DNA from: Streptomyces flavochromogenes | GTDB taxonomy: Bacteria > Actinomycetota > Actinomycetes > Streptomycetales > Streptomycetaceae | NCBI RefSeq assembly: GCF_000717595.1 | Contig: NZ_JNZO01000015.1 | Span: forward strand, 1-64,000 | Direction: 5' to 3' | DNA length: 64,000 bases | Shown: piece after piece, positions 1-8,060 of the stretch | Layout of the letters: each line of letters begins with the position of its first letter | Position numbering within the stretch: the first letter of the stretch is position 1 | Made by a program: the position numbers and the translations under genes | Notes under the pieces: generated by a model | The model's input: the letters and a program-made list of their open reading frames with translations, nothing else | Databases searched by the model: none | What the model was told of the DNA's origin: nothing

Positions 1-145
1 CGGCCTCGCGGGCAGAGAGACCGTCCGGGCCCGTGGCGAGTTCACGACGCAGCCGGGGCAGCGGTTCACTGGGGTCGAAGGGCAGCGCCTGGGGGGAGGA
101 AGAGATCCGCTCCGGGCCGGCACGGCTGCCGGCACGGTCAGTCAT
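1..145 (-). CDS. Cation-transporting P-type ATPase, N-terminal fragment (runs off the window)
   Basis: Only the first 48 or so codons are inside the window; the gene continues beyond base 1. Translation from the ATG at 145 gives a short variable leader, then PLPRLRRELATGPDGLSARE, which matches the start of the cation-ATPase N-terminal domain (the helix preceding the usual A-x-x-R-L-x-x-x-G-P-N motif). The start overlaps the stop of the upstream membrane-protein gene by 8 bases, so the two are translationally coupled. The substrate cannot be told from this fragment. The family call rests on a short match and is probable rather than certain. Confidence 0.6.
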   Translation of the reverse strand, partial: MTDRAGSRAGPERISSSPQALPFDPSEPLPRLRRELATGPDGLSAREA

Positions 146-725
146 CGCCGTCCCCCGCACCGCTGTCCCGGTGGAGTCGGCCGGACCACACGGGTTCCAC
201 CTGCTCCCACTCGTGTTCCCAGGCCGCGAGCCGGTGACCTTCGCTCCGCCGTCGTACGAGGAGGACCACGGCCGCGCCCGTCACCCCTGTGACGCCTGCC
301 GCCGCCACTCCGCCCGACATCGAGGTCAGGGCGCGGTCGGCAGCACTGCCGGGCTGCCGGGCGGGGGATCCTGCGTCGTCCACCCAGATCGTCACGGCGT
401 GCCCTTCCGGCGTCCGGGGCGGGACGCGAATGCTCCCGGACCGGCGGACGTGCTCGGGCTGTTCCCACACCGCCGGTGCGACGGCCTGCGGCTTCGTGCC
501 GTACCGGGTGGCGGCGGACGGGTCCTTCGCCGGCCCGGTGGTGGTCGCGGTCACCTGATGCCGGTGAGCGGCGAGTTCACGGTCGGTCTCGGATCCCGCC
601 GACCAGAGGCTCCCGGCGGCCACAGCACCGCAGATCACAGCGATCAGCAGGACGAAGACCAGGGCGGCGCGCCGTGCGGGTCTCCTGGGTGGGGGGGTCC
701 CGCTCCCCGACTCCTGGTGGGGCAT
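138..725 (-). CDS. Rv1733c-like two-TM membrane protein
   Basis: A 195-residue membrane protein. A basic N-terminus is followed by a first hydrophobic helix (about residues 20-43, RAALVFVLLIAVICGAVAAG), an extracytoplasmic domain of about 90 residues, and a second helix (about 134-158, GGVAAAGVTGVTGAAVVLLV). A charged, tryptophan-containing cytoplasmic tail follows. This layout is that of the Rv1733c family, whose M. tuberculosis founder is a dormancy-regulon antigen; the biochemical role is unknown. A good ribosome site (GGGAGGTGC) precedes the ATG. The gene is coupled to the downstream P-type ATPase. Context with universal stress proteins and Hsp20 agrees with a dormancy/stress role. Confidence 0.75.
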   Translation of the reverse strand: MPHQESGSGTPPPRRPARRAALVFVLLIAVICGAVAAGSLWSAGSETDRELAAHRHQVTATTTGPAKDPSAATRYGTKPQAVAPAVWEQPEHVRRSGSIRVPPRTPEGHAVTIWVDDAGSPARQPGSAADRALTSMSGGVAAAGVTGVTGAAVVLLVRRRSEGHRLAAWEHEWEQVEPVWSGRLHRDSGAGDGDD

Positions 726-760
726 GCCGCACCTCCCGTTGGAGTGGCCTCGCCGACCTG

Positions 761-1276
761 TCAGAGGCCCTTCTCAGTGTGTGCGTCGATTTCCGTTCCG
801 ATGTGGTGGGCCCAGGCCCGGATCCGTTCCGGGTTGCGGAAGTCCCCGCCCTTGCCCCGGCTGACCATGTGCCGGGCGACCGGATCCGACGTCTCGGCGG
901 TCACGGCGCCACCGAAGGTGATGTGCTCACGGGCACCGAGCTTCTTCATCCGCCGGGCGACTCCTCGTACGGGCGGGATGTCGTGCTGCTCCGCGGAACT
1001 GTCGACGGGACCACTGCTGAAGAGCCAGACGGGCCGCTGCCTGAGCTGTTCGGCGTTGCGCCGGGCGCACCGTCGTGCCTTGCCGGTCCAGTGCCCGGCG
1101 TAGAGGGCTCCGCCGAGGACGACTCCGTCGTAGCCGCTGACGTCGGTGACGGTGTCGGCCGGCAGGACGACGGCGTCGAAGCCGTCGTCCCGGAGCGTCT
1201 TGCCGATCTCTTCGGCGATTCCGGCGGTGGCGCCGGCCTTGCTGCCGTAGGCGACCAGGACACGTTTCGCGTTCAT
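761..1276 (-). CDS. Flavodoxin-domain protein
   Basis: A 171-residue flavodoxin-fold protein that probably binds FMN and transfers electrons. The N-terminus RVLVAYGSKAGATAGIAEEI carries the phosphate-binding loop (GSKAGATAGIA) of flavodoxins. The segment DVSGYDGVVLGGALYAGHW is the usual second flavin-contact loop of the HemG/Flavodoxin_5 group. It is a single domain with no signal peptide, so cytoplasmic. Its ATG overlaps the stop of the upstream Hsp20 gene in an ATGA, so the two are co-translated. Similar proteins occur beside universal stress genes in other Streptomyces. The electron partner is unknown; a protoporphyrinogen-oxidase role is possible by family but not shown. Confidence 0.8.
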   Translation of the reverse strand: MNAKRVLVAYGSKAGATAGIAEEIGKTLRDDGFDAVVLPADTVTDVSGYDGVVLGGALYAGHWTGKARRCARRNAEQLRQRPVWLFSSGPVDSSAEQHDIPPVRGVARRMKKLGAREHITFGGAVTAETSDPVARHMVSRGKGGDFRNPERIRAWAHHIGTEIDAHTEKGL

Positions 1277-1734
1277 GACTCCGCTCCCTCGGCGGGTGCA
1301 CCTGCCCGCTTCACCGGAATGGTCCGGACGGACGTCGTGTCCTCCTCGTCGGGCATCGGGATACGGACGGTGAGGATGCCGTCCGCGTACGACGCCTCGA
1401 CGTCGTCGGCGGGGATGGTGGCCGGAAGGCGCACCGTCCTGCGGAAGGATCCGTAGCGGAACTCCGAGTGCTCCTTGTCCTCCGTGCTCTCACTGTGCTC
1501 CGCACTCACCGTGATGAGGTTGTCGTCGACCGTGATGCTGATGTCCCTGTCCGGGTCCATGCCCGGCAGTTCTGCCTTCAGCACGTACTCGCCGTCCCCG
1601 CCGGTCATCTCGACCGGGATCGAGTGGGCGGCGGAGCCGGGGCGCCAGCCCGGCAGTCCCGGGAACTCTCTGTTGAACCAGTCGTCGAAGTCGGGGAAGT
1701 GGCTGTGCCTGCGTTCCACCTTGCCTCCGGCCAT
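1273..1734 (-). CDS. Hsp20/alpha-crystallin small heat-shock protein
   Basis: A 153-residue small heat-shock chaperone that would hold unfolding proteins in the cytoplasm. After a short N-terminal arm (DFDDWFNREFPGLPGW) comes the alpha-crystallin domain: YVLKAELPGMDPDRDISITV, then the hallmark SFRRTVRLPATIPADDVEAS and ADGILTVRIP. The C-terminal tail contains an R-T-I-P-V motif similar to the I-x-I/V docking motif. The frame stays open upstream of the chosen ATG, but a GAGGAG ribosome site sits just before 1734 and the protein similarity starts there. It is the first gene of the Hsp20-flavodoxin pair. Two copies of the recurrent GGNCCGNNCGGNCC palindrome lie upstream. Confidence 0.92.
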   Translation of the reverse strand: MAGGKVERRHSHFPDFDDWFNREFPGLPGWRPGSAAHSIPVEMTGGDGEYVLKAELPGMDPDRDISITVDDNLITVSAEHSESTEDKEHSEFRYGSFRRTVRLPATIPADDVEASYADGILTVRIPMPDEEDTTSVRTIPVKRAGAPAEGAES

Positions 1735-1891
1735 TGCTCTGCTCCTCGTGTCGGGGCCCAGGACGGTCGTCGTGGACCCGAAGTAGGTGCGGACAGGCGG
1801 CGGATCGGGTTGCGGAGCCCGGTCCGACTCCGTACCCCACTCTTCCACCCGTGACGTCGCGTGGCGCAGTGTCCAAGGGGGCTGAAGGACA

Positions 1892-1905
1892 GGGCCGAAC
1901 GGGCC
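1892..1905. promoter_or_regulatory. Palindromic box, copy 1 (upstream of Hsp20)
   Basis: GGGCCGAACGGGCC fits GGNCCGNNCGGNCC exactly. It lies about 158 bases before the Hsp20 start. The same 14-base pattern recurs in other promoter gaps of this cluster, so it is a likely operator for a shared regulator. The regulator is inferred, not seen. Confidence 0.6.
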
Positions 1906-1916
1906 GCACCTGGAGG

Positions 1917-1930
1917 GGACCGACCGGCCC
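1917..1930. promoter_or_regulatory. Palindromic box, copy 2 (upstream of Hsp20)
   Basis: GGACCGACCGGCCC fits the recurrent GGNCCGNNCGGNCC pattern. Its centre is 25 bases from the centre of copy 1, so two dimers could bind close together. It lies between the CBS gene stop and the Hsp20 start. Confidence 0.5.
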
Positions 1931-1953
1931 ATGGCGTCACGGCGCTGGTGCTG

Positions 1954-2367
1954 TCAGCGGCAGATCTTCTCGACGAAATGGCCCACCCGTTCCTCCGGCA
2001 GGTGCCGCGCCAGGTCCGCCTCACTGATCATGCCGACCAGGCGGTGGTCGTCGATCACGGGCACGCGGCGGATGCAGTGGTCCTGCATCGTGCGGAGCAC
2101 CACTTCGCTGTCGGCGCCCGCGTCCACGGTGACCGGCTTGCCCTGGGCGAGGTCCCCGGCCGTCATCCGGTGGGGGTCCTTGCCCTTGGCGAGGCACTTC
2201 ACCACGATGTCCCGATCGGTGATGATGCCGTGCAGCCGGTCGTCCGGCCCGCAGATGGGCAGCGCGCCGACATCCAGTTCGCTCATGCGGCGTGCGGCGT
2301 CCACGAGGTTCTCGTTCTCCTGCACGCAGCTCGCACCGGAGTGCATGATCTCCCTTGCGGTCTTCAT
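1954..2367 (-). CDS. CBS-domain pair protein
   Basis: A 137-residue protein made almost entirely of two CBS domains (about residues 8-60 and 73-125), the Bateman module that binds adenine nucleotides such as AMP, ATP or NAD. Diagnostic segments are DVGALPICGPDDRLHGIITD with DRDIV, and RRVPVIDDHRLVGMISEADL. No catalytic domain is attached, so it probably acts as a small energy-state sensor. The start at 2367 is set by GGAGG eight bases upstream; a longer open frame reaches further but lacks similarity. It lies between Hsp20 and PEP synthase, all on the same strand. The partner protein is unknown. Confidence 0.88.
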   Translation of the reverse strand: MKTAREIMHSGASCVQENENLVDAARRMSELDVGALPICGPDDRLHGIITDRDIVVKCLAKGKDPHRMTAGDLAQGKPVTVDAGADSEVVLRTMQDHCIRRVPVIDDHRLVGMISEADLARHLPEERVGHFVEKICR

Positions 2368-2476
2368 GACCACGTCCTCCCTTTCGCTCCCTGCTCGTGA
2401 TCCGGTGCCGATTCGCCGTCGGTTCAGACGATCAGCGTCGACACCCTGACGGTGTGAACCGGGCGCCAGAGACGTC

Positions 2477-2505
2477 CCATCGCCCCTTCCTGGGGCGGTT
2501 GATGG
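2477..2505 (-). terminator. Stem-loop downstream of PEP synthase
   Basis: CCATC-GCCCC-TTCCT-GGGGC-GGTT-GATGG forms two stacked 5-bp stems around a 5-base loop, six bases past the PEP synthase stop. There is no T-tract, as is usual in Streptomyces. It is a probable terminator for ppsA. Confidence 0.5.
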
Positions 2506-2510
2506 TTCCG

Positions 2511-4913
2511 TCACCCCATCCCTCGTCCGGTGCCGGTCTCGCGCGTCGTCTCCGCGCGGGCCACATGGCCTTTGACCACTGCGAAGCTGTCCGGCGCCAC
2601 CGAGATCGAGTCGAGGCCCGCCTCGACCAGGATCGCGGTGAACGCCGGATCGTCGCTCGGCCGCTGGCCGCACAGCCCGACCGGCCGGCCCGCCGCGTGG
2701 GCTCGGACGGCGAGGGTCTGAATGCTGCGGACGACCGCGGGGTCCCGCTCGTCGAAGACATGGGCGAGGGCCTCGGAGTCGCGGTCGACGCCGAGGGTGA
2801 GCTGAGTGAGGTCGTTGCTGCCGATCGAGAATCCGTCGAAGCGTTCCGCGAACTCCCCGGCCAGGATGATGTTGGCCGGTATCTCCGCCATGACGTAGAC
2901 CTGCAGCCCGTTCTCTCCGCGTACCAGTCCCTCGTCCGCCATCACCGCCAGCACGCGGTCGGCCTCGCCGAGGGTGCGGCAGAAGGGGATCATGACGATC
3001 ACGTTCGTCAGTCCCATCCCGTCACGGACCCGGCGCAGTGCGCGGCATTCGAGGGCGAAGCCCGTGCGGTAGCCGTCGCTGTAGTACCGGCTCGCGCCGC
3101 GCCAGCCGATCATGGGGTTCGCCTCGTCCGGTTCGAAGGGCCGGCCGCCGAGGAGCTTGGCGTACTCGTTGGTCTTGAAGTCGCTGGTGCGCACGACGAC
3201 GGGCGCCGGCCAGCGCGAGGCGGCGATCCGGGCGATGCCGTGGGCCAGCCGGTCGACGAAGTAGTCCCCTCGGTCGAGGTAGCCCTCGGTGAGCCGCTCG
3301 ATGACATGCCGGTCGGGTGCGTCGAGTCGTTCCGGGTGCAGCAGGGCCATGGGGTGGACTTTCACCTGGTGGGCGACGATGAACTCGAGGCGCGCCAGTC
3401 CCACTCCGTCCGCGGGGAGCCGCCACCAGCGGAACGCGGCTGATGGATCTGCCAGGTTCAGCATCACCCGGGTTCGGGTGGCGGGCAGTTCCGTGAGGTC
3501 GGTCCGGGTCTCCTCGTACGGGAGCAGCCCTGGGTAGACACGTCCGCTCCCTCCCTCGGCGCAGGAGACCGTGACGGAATGCCCGTCACGCAGGATCCGT
3601 GTCCCGTTTCCGGTTCCGACGACGGCGGGGACGCCGAGTTCGCGGCTGACGATGGCTGCGTGCGAGGTGCGTCCCCCGTGGTCGGTGACGATGGCGGAGG
3701 CCCTCTTCATGACGGGTTCCCAGTCCGGGTCGGTGACGCCGGTGACGAGGACGCCGCCCTGGGGGAAGCGGTCGAGGTCGACGGGCGCGTCGAGCGCCAC
3801 GACACGGCCCTGGCCGATGGCCTCGCCGACGGCGATGCCTTCGACGAGCGGCTCGCCGGGGGCGGCGGTGAGCCGGCGGCGGGTCAGGGTGGTGGTGCGT
3901 CGACGCGACTGGACCGTCTCCGGGCGGGCCTGGACGATCCAGAGCTCGCCGGTGAGGCCGTCCTTGGCCCATTCGATGTCCATGGGGCAGCCGTAGTGCT
4001 CCTCGACGGCCGCCGCCCATCCGGCGAGCGTGCGGATCTCCGCGTCGTCGAGGACCCGCTGGTTCCGCTCACCGTCGGGCGTGTCGACCGTACGGGTCAG
4101 CCCGGTGTCCGCGTACACGGCCTTCAGCCGCTTGGCTCCGATCCGCACGTCGATGACGGGGTCGAGCTCCGGGTCCTTCATGCTCGGCTTGAACACCGTG
4201 TACTCGTCCGGGTCGACCTGGCCGCTGACGACGGTCTCCCCCAGCCCCCAGGCGGCACTCACCACGATCACGTCCGGGAAGCCGCTCTCCGGGTCGAGAG
4301 TGAAGACGACCCCGGCGCCGGCGAGATCGGAGCGGACCATGGCCTGGACGCCGATGGACAAGGCGACGGCGAGGTGGTCGAAGCCCATCCGTTCCCGGTA
4401 GTCGATCGCCCGGTCGGTGAACAGAGAGGCGTAGCAGCGGGTGCACGCCTCAAGGAGCGCGTCGGCGCCGCTGACGTTCAGATACGTCTCCTGCTGCCCG
4501 GCGAAACTCGCTTCGGGCAGGTCCTCCGCCGTCGCGCTGCTGCGCACCGCCACCTCTGGCCACTCCCGGCCGATCTCCTCGGCCAGCCGTTCGTACGCCG
4601 CGAGCACGGCATCCCGCAGAGGCGCGGGCAACGGCTCCACGAGGAAGAGGGACCGGATGGCCGCGCCGACCTCATCGAGCGGGGCACCCTCATGCAGTCG
4701 GTCGATCTGTGCCTCCACGCGACGGCGGAGGTCTCGGGAACCGAGCAGTTCCTCGTACGCTTCGGCGGTGGTGGCGAATCCCGGAGGGACGCGGATGCCC
4801 GCGCCCCCGAGCCGGGTGGTCATCTCGCCCAGCGAGGCGTTCTTGCCACCCGCTCGGCCGACGTCGTGCCTCCCGAGTTCCGTGAACGGTACGACGTGTC
4901 GTATCGGTCCCAT
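2511..4913 (-). CDS. ppsA: Phosphoenolpyruvate synthase / PEP-utilising enzyme
   Basis: An 800-residue enzyme of the pyruvate,water dikinase type, which makes PEP from pyruvate and ATP and so opens gluconeogenesis. The N-terminal ATP-grasp part starts with GGKNASLGEM and includes AVRSSATAEDLPEASFAGQQ. The swivelling phosphohistidine domain shows GGRTSHAAIVSRELGVPAVV with the catalytic His. The C-terminal TIM barrel shows MIPFCRTLGEADRVL, GSNDLTQLTLGVDRDS and the catalytic-Cys loop GLCGQRPSDDP. Length and domain order are typical. An upstream GTG at 4925 is open, but GGAGGAG lies inside those codons, so the ATG at 4913 is the better start. A role in redirecting carbon during stress is inferred from the neighbours. 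Confidence 0.93.
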   Translation of the reverse strand: MGPIRHVVPFTELGRHDVGRAGGKNASLGEMTTRLGGAGIRVPPGFATTAEAYEELLGSRDLRRRVEAQIDRLHEGAPLDEVGAAIRSLFLVEPLPAPLRDAVLAAYERLAEEIGREWPEVAVRSSATAEDLPEASFAGQQETYLNVSGADALLEACTRCYASLFTDRAIDYRERMGFDHLAVALSIGVQAMVRSDLAGAGVVFTLDPESGFPDVIVVSAAWGLGETVVSGQVDPDEYTVFKPSMKDPELDPVIDVRIGAKRLKAVYADTGLTRTVDTPDGERNQRVLDDAEIRTLAGWAAAVEEHYGCPMDIEWAKDGLTGELWIVQARPETVQSRRRTTTLTRRRLTAAPGEPLVEGIAVGEAIGQGRVVALDAPVDLDRFPQGGVLVTGVTDPDWEPVMKRASAIVTDHGGRTSHAAIVSRELGVPAVVGTGNGTRILRDGHSVTVSCAEGGSGRVYPGLLPYEETRTDLTELPATRTRVMLNLADPSAAFRWWRLPADGVGLARLEFIVAHQVKVHPMALLHPERLDAPDRHVIERLTEGYLDRGDYFVDRLAHGIARIAASRWPAPVVVRTSDFKTNEYAKLLGGRPFEPDEANPMIGWRGASRYYSDGYRTGFALECRALRRVRDGMGLTNVIVMIPFCRTLGEADRVLAVMADEGLVRGENGLQVYVMAEIPANIILAGEFAERFDGFSIGSNDLTQLTLGVDRDSEALAHVFDERDPAVVRSIQTLAVRAHAAGRPVGLCGQRPSDDPAFTAILVEAGLDSISVAPDSFAVVKGHVARAETTRETGTGRGMG

Positions 4914-4940
4914 GGTCTCCTCCACAGCTCTCGGGCCTTC

Positions 4941-5036
4941 TCAGTACGGCAGGGGCCTGCCGGACGGCGTGCGCAGGTCGAGGGGAGCGGGCCCGCGGGG
5001 GCGGGCCGGCCGGGGGCTGATCCGGATGTGCTTCAT
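4941..5036 (-). CDS. Possible 31-residue basic small protein
   Basis: A small frame starting MKHIRISPRPARPRG and ending PSGRPLPY, rich in Arg and Pro, with a ribosome site (GGAGAGGTGAGCGTC) before its ATG. It ends 27 bases before the PEP synthase start, so it could be a leader gene for ppsA. It is in the same frame as the C-terminal extension of the universal stress protein gene that overlaps it, so it may instead be only the tail of that protein. Which is used cannot be decided from sequence. No function is recognised. Confidence 0.35.
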   Translation of the reverse strand: MKHIRISPRPARPRGPAPLDLRTPSGRPLPY

Positions 5037-6050
5037 GACGCTCACCTCTCCGCAGAACCGGCCGATGGACCGGGGGCGTCCTCTCGCCCCTGCGTCCCCG
5101 CGTGGAAGTGGTCGCGTCCCAGTTGCCGAGTGGGGCAGGCACGGGGCGTCGGCCGTGCCGGAACGGGACCGGTCGGCCCAAGACGGGTCGCCTGTCCGGC
5201 GCTCGCGCTGCGGGAGGGGGAAGGTGATCACCGGACACGGGGCACGGTGCAGCAGGCCGTGAACCGTCGAACCCAGCCGCATGCCGGAGTAGCCGCCACG
5301 GCCTCGGCGGCCGACCACGAGTGAGAGGGATTCCTGGGACGCCAGGGCGAGTTGTTCGACCGGGTGTCCCCTCAGGACCTCTTGGGAGACGCCGACATCG
5401 GGATATCTCTCCGCCCAGCCCGCCACCGATTCGGCGAGCAGCCGGCGCCGCTCGGCCAGACCCTCTTCACCGTCGTGGTGGGCGAAGGCGGGACGGGGCC
5501 AGTCCCAGACGGCCCGCAGCCGTGCCTCGCGCATGCTCACCTCCTCGACGGCGAAGGCGACGGCGGCCTGAGAGGACTCGCTTCCGTCCACGCCGACGAC
5601 GAGGGTCGGTGGGTGCGCAGCGGTGTGCTCCGGTGCGCGGACCACGACGACGGGACAGTCCGTCCGTGCCGTGAGGGGGAGGGCCACGGAGCTCTCGCTG
5701 AACATCTCGGCCGCTCTGCCGAGACGACGCGAGCCCACGACGAGGAGTGCGGCGTGCGCCGCCATGTCGCGCAACACGGTCGCCGGCACACCGTTCACGC
5801 GCTCCGTCGCGATCCGCAGACCGCCGTGCAGGTACCGGACGAGGTGCTCCGCGTTGGCGATCGCCGACTCCGCGCGCATGCGCAGGGCACTCTGGCGGGC
5901 GAGCGCCTCGTACCGGAGTCCGTCGTGGGCGGGCGGTACGGCGACGAGCAGCCTGAGTACCAGTCCTCTTCGTACGGCTTCGTCGGCGGCCCAGACGAGA
6001 GCGGGCACCGACTGCTCCCGGGGCTCGACACCCAGCAGTATCTCGTTCAC
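4941..6050 (-). CDS. Tandem universal stress protein with odd C-terminal extension
   Basis: Two UspA domains: residues about 1-140 with a degenerate nucleotide motif (GSRRLGRAAEMFSESS), and about 147-290 with a good G-x2-G-x9-G-S motif (GRRGRGGYSGMRLGS). Proteins of this type normally end soon after the second domain (here CPVITFPLPQRE). This frame runs on for about 75 low-similarity, Arg/Pro-rich residues. The extension covers a palindromic box and a possible small gene, so the true stop may have been lost by mutation or frameshift. The GTG start overlaps the upstream stress-protein stop as GTGA, giving translational coupling. The family is ATP-binding and cytoplasmic; the specific target is unknown. 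Confidence 0.82.
   Translation of the reverse strand: MNEILLGVEPREQSVPALVWAADEAVRRGLVLRLLVAVPPAHDGLRYEALARQSALRMRAESAIANAEHLVRYLHGGLRIATERVNGVPATVLRDMAAHAALLVVGSRRLGRAAEMFSESSVALPLTARTDCPVVVVRAPEHTAAHPPTLVVGVDGSESSQAAVAFAVEEVSMREARLRAVWDWPRPAFAHHDGEEGLAERRRLLAESVAGWAERYPDVGVSQEVLRGHPVEQLALASQESLSLVVGRRGRGGYSGMRLGSTVHGLLHRAPCPVITFPLPQRERRTGDPSWADRSRSGTADAPCLPHSATGTRPLPRGDAGARGRPRSIGRFCGEVSVMKHIRISPRPARPRGPAPLDLRTPSGRPLPY
5166..5179. promoter_or_regulatory. Palindromic box, copy 3 (before small ORF and ppsA)
   Basis: GGACCGGTCGGCCC fits GGNCCGNNCGGNCC exactly. It lies within the C-terminal extension of the stress-protein frame, 130 bases before the small-ORF ATG and about 253 bases before ppsA. 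This placement suggests the extension is really promoter DNA for the downstream genes. Confidence 0.5.
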
Positions 6051-6952
6051 GTCTCCTCGACCCGGGTGGCGAAGGCAGGTGGGACGATCTCCACCGGGCA
6101 GTGGGCGTGGTGGAGCAGAGTGTGGGCGACTCGCCCCAGGGAGGGGCCTACGCCCAGGGCGCGGTGTTCTCTGCCCATCACCAGCAGATCGGTGTGGGCA
6201 CTCGCCTCGACCAGGATCCCGGGCGTGCTCGTGCCCGTCTCGACGTGATGGCTGACGGTCAGGGTGGGGTAGAACTCCTGCGCGAGGTCGGCGAGCGCCT
6301 TGATCTCGTGCACGCGCTGCCGCGCGATCTCGTCGAGGTCGTCCAGCATCGTTGCGACGCTGCCGACATGGGTGAGCACGTTCCAGACGCTCACCAGCCG
6401 CAGTGCCGCCTTGCGGGCGTCGGCCTCGGCGGCGGCGACGAGCAGCCAGCCCCGATCCGAAGCACCGTGTACGGCTGCCGTCACCGAGCCCGACGCGGGA
6501 CGGTCACCGTCACCACGGACCACGATGACGGGAACCTCGGCGCGGGCCGCCACACCCAGACCGACGGATCCGAGCATGAGGGCGGAGAATCCGCCGAGCC
6601 CCCGGTTGCCCACCACGATCGTGCCCCGGTGGCCGGCGGCCGCCCGGAGACCGGCGACCGGTTCCTGGCGGTCCAGCTCCTTCGTGACGGCGAGGTCCGG
6701 AAAGAGATCACGGACCGCGCTCGCGGTCTCGATCAGCAGGTCGCGACCCGCTTCGCGTACCGCCTGGATGGTCTCGGCGTTGGAGAAGATCGCCCGGCGG
6801 TCGGTGTCGGCGGCGTGGACGAGATGCAGTGGCCGTCCCCGTCGGTCCGCCTCCCCGGCGGCCCAGAGCACGGCCGCGCGCCCGGAGGGGGACCCGTCGA
6901 CTCCTACAACGACGTTGCCGAGCTCCGGTCGGGCGGGGGTCTCGCTGGTCAT
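6047..6952 (-). CDS. Tandem universal stress protein
   Basis: A 301-residue protein of two UspA domains. The first (about 10-150) begins VVVGVDGSPSGRAAVLWA and has an intact nucleotide motif GNRGLGGFSALMLGSVG. The second (about 158-298) ends in GPSLGRVAHTLLHHAHCPVE, where the glycine motif is degenerate, as is common in such pairs. The ATG at 6952 follows GGAGGAGGAGCC; a longer frame exists upstream but would include the ribosome site. The next stress-protein gene starts within its stop codon. Transcription diverges from the stress-protein gene at 7183, with a palindromic box between them. Confidence 0.9.
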   Translation of the reverse strand: MTSETPARPELGNVVVGVDGSPSGRAAVLWAAGEADRRGRPLHLVHAADTDRRAIFSNAETIQAVREAGRDLLIETASAVRDLFPDLAVTKELDRQEPVAGLRAAAGHRGTIVVGNRGLGGFSALMLGSVGLGVAARAEVPVIVVRGDGDRPASGSVTAAVHGASDRGWLLVAAAEADARKAALRLVSVWNVLTHVGSVATMLDDLDEIARQRVHEIKALADLAQEFYPTLTVSHHVETGTSTPGILVEASAHTDLLVMGREHRALGVGPSLGRVAHTLLHHAHCPVEIVPPAFATRVEET

Positions 6953-7043
6953 GGCTCCTCCTCCGGGGAACACCCGAGGCTCGGGAGCGCGTCCCGAGGG
7001 GCGACATCTCCCACACTGGCACCGTGGTGGACCTCCTAGGGAT

Positions 7044-7057
7044 GGGCCGTTCGGCCC
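7044..7057. promoter_or_regulatory. Palindromic box, copy 4, between divergent stress-protein genes
   Basis: GGGCCGTTCGGCCC, an almost perfect palindrome, lies 92 bases from the start of the leftward stress-protein gene and 126 bases from the rightward one. One site could therefore serve both promoters. The sequence is identical to the box at 25065. Confidence 0.65.
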
Positions 7058-7182
7058 CGATCGAGACCTGCCCGGCCCTGCTGCCGGAAGCGATGTGGCG
7101 CCAACCTGAGATGCGGGATGCCCTGTCCGATCCAGCCCCGGGACGGGGCGGGGCGGGCAGGAATCGACAAGGGAGGTGCGCC

Positions 7183-8040
7183 ATGACAGCCCAGGTCACG
7201 GTAGGTCTGGACGGCTCCAACGAAAGCCTGGCAGCCGCCCGCTGGGCCGCGACGCAGGCGGTGCTGCGGGAAGTACCCCTCAGGCTGATGCACGTGGAGG
7301 AGTGGCCGAACACGCCGGACGTGCCCCTTGCCTATGCCCGCGCCCTGGACGAGCGGACCGAGAGGCTGATGCGAGACGTGACGGAACGGGCGCGGAAGGA
7401 CCATCCCGACCTAGAGGTCGTCACGGAGCATGCGCGTGGCCGGGCAGCCGAGGAGCTGACGGCCGCCGCGAACGAGGCGGATCTGACGGTCCTCGGTTCG
7501 CGCGGACTCGGGGGCGTCCGCGGCTTCCTCGTCGGCTCGGTCTCCCTCGCCGTCGTCGGAGCGGCGCGACAGCCGGTCGTCCTCGTCCGCGCGAAGGACG
7601 AACGCGCAGGTCCCGGGGACGGCATCGTAGTGGGCGTCGACATCTACCACCCGTGCGAAGCCCTGCTCGCGTTCTCCTTCTCCGAAGCCGCCCGGAAGGG
7701 CACTCCGCTGCGGTTCCTCCACAGCTGGACACTTCCCGCTTCGTACGGCTACGCGGCCATCATGGACCCGGGGATCGGGGAGGAGCTCGGCAGCCACCTC
7801 CTCGGGGGTCTGGACGACCTGCTGGAGCCTTGGCGGAAGCGGTACGCGGGCGTGGAGGTGGAGGCCAAGCCGGTGGTGGGCTCGCCCGCCTACCAGCTGG
7901 TCGATGCGTCACAGACCGCGCAACTCGTCATCGTGGGGCGCCGGAGCCGGAACGTCCCCCTCGGTACGCACCTGGGCCATGTCGCCCACGCGGTGATCCA
8001 CCACAGCCCCGCGCCCGTCGCCGTCGTCCCCCTGACGTGA
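7183..8040 (+). CDS. Tandem universal stress protein
   Basis: A 285-residue protein with two UspA domains. Domain one (about 1-140) has VTVGLDGSNESLAAARWA and the intact nucleotide motif GSRGLGGVRGFLVGSVS. Domain two (about 148-285) has VVGVDIYHPCEALLAFSFSE and a degenerate motif GRRSRNVPLGTHLGHVAHA. The ATG at 7183 has GGGAGG 6 bases upstream; a longer frame lacks similarity. It is closely similar in layout to the stress protein at 18002 (shared LEPWR-K-YA-VE and VAHAV-HHSP segments), so the two are likely paralogues from duplication within the cluster. It is cytoplasmic and its function is unassigned beyond the family. Confidence 0.9.
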   Translation: MTAQVTVGLDGSNESLAAARWAATQAVLREVPLRLMHVEEWPNTPDVPLAYARALDERTERLMRDVTERARKDHPDLEVVTEHARGRAAEELTAAANEADLTVLGSRGLGGVRGFLVGSVSLAVVGAARQPVVLVRAKDERAGPGDGIVVGVDIYHPCEALLAFSFSEAARKGTPLRFLHSWTLPASYGYAAIMDPGIGEELGSHLLGGLDDLLEPWRKRYAGVEVEAKPVVGSPAYQLVDASQTAQLVIVGRRSRNVPLGTHLGHVAHAVIHHSPAPVAVVPLT

Positions 8041-8060
8041 GCGGGCGGCAGCGACTCGGC

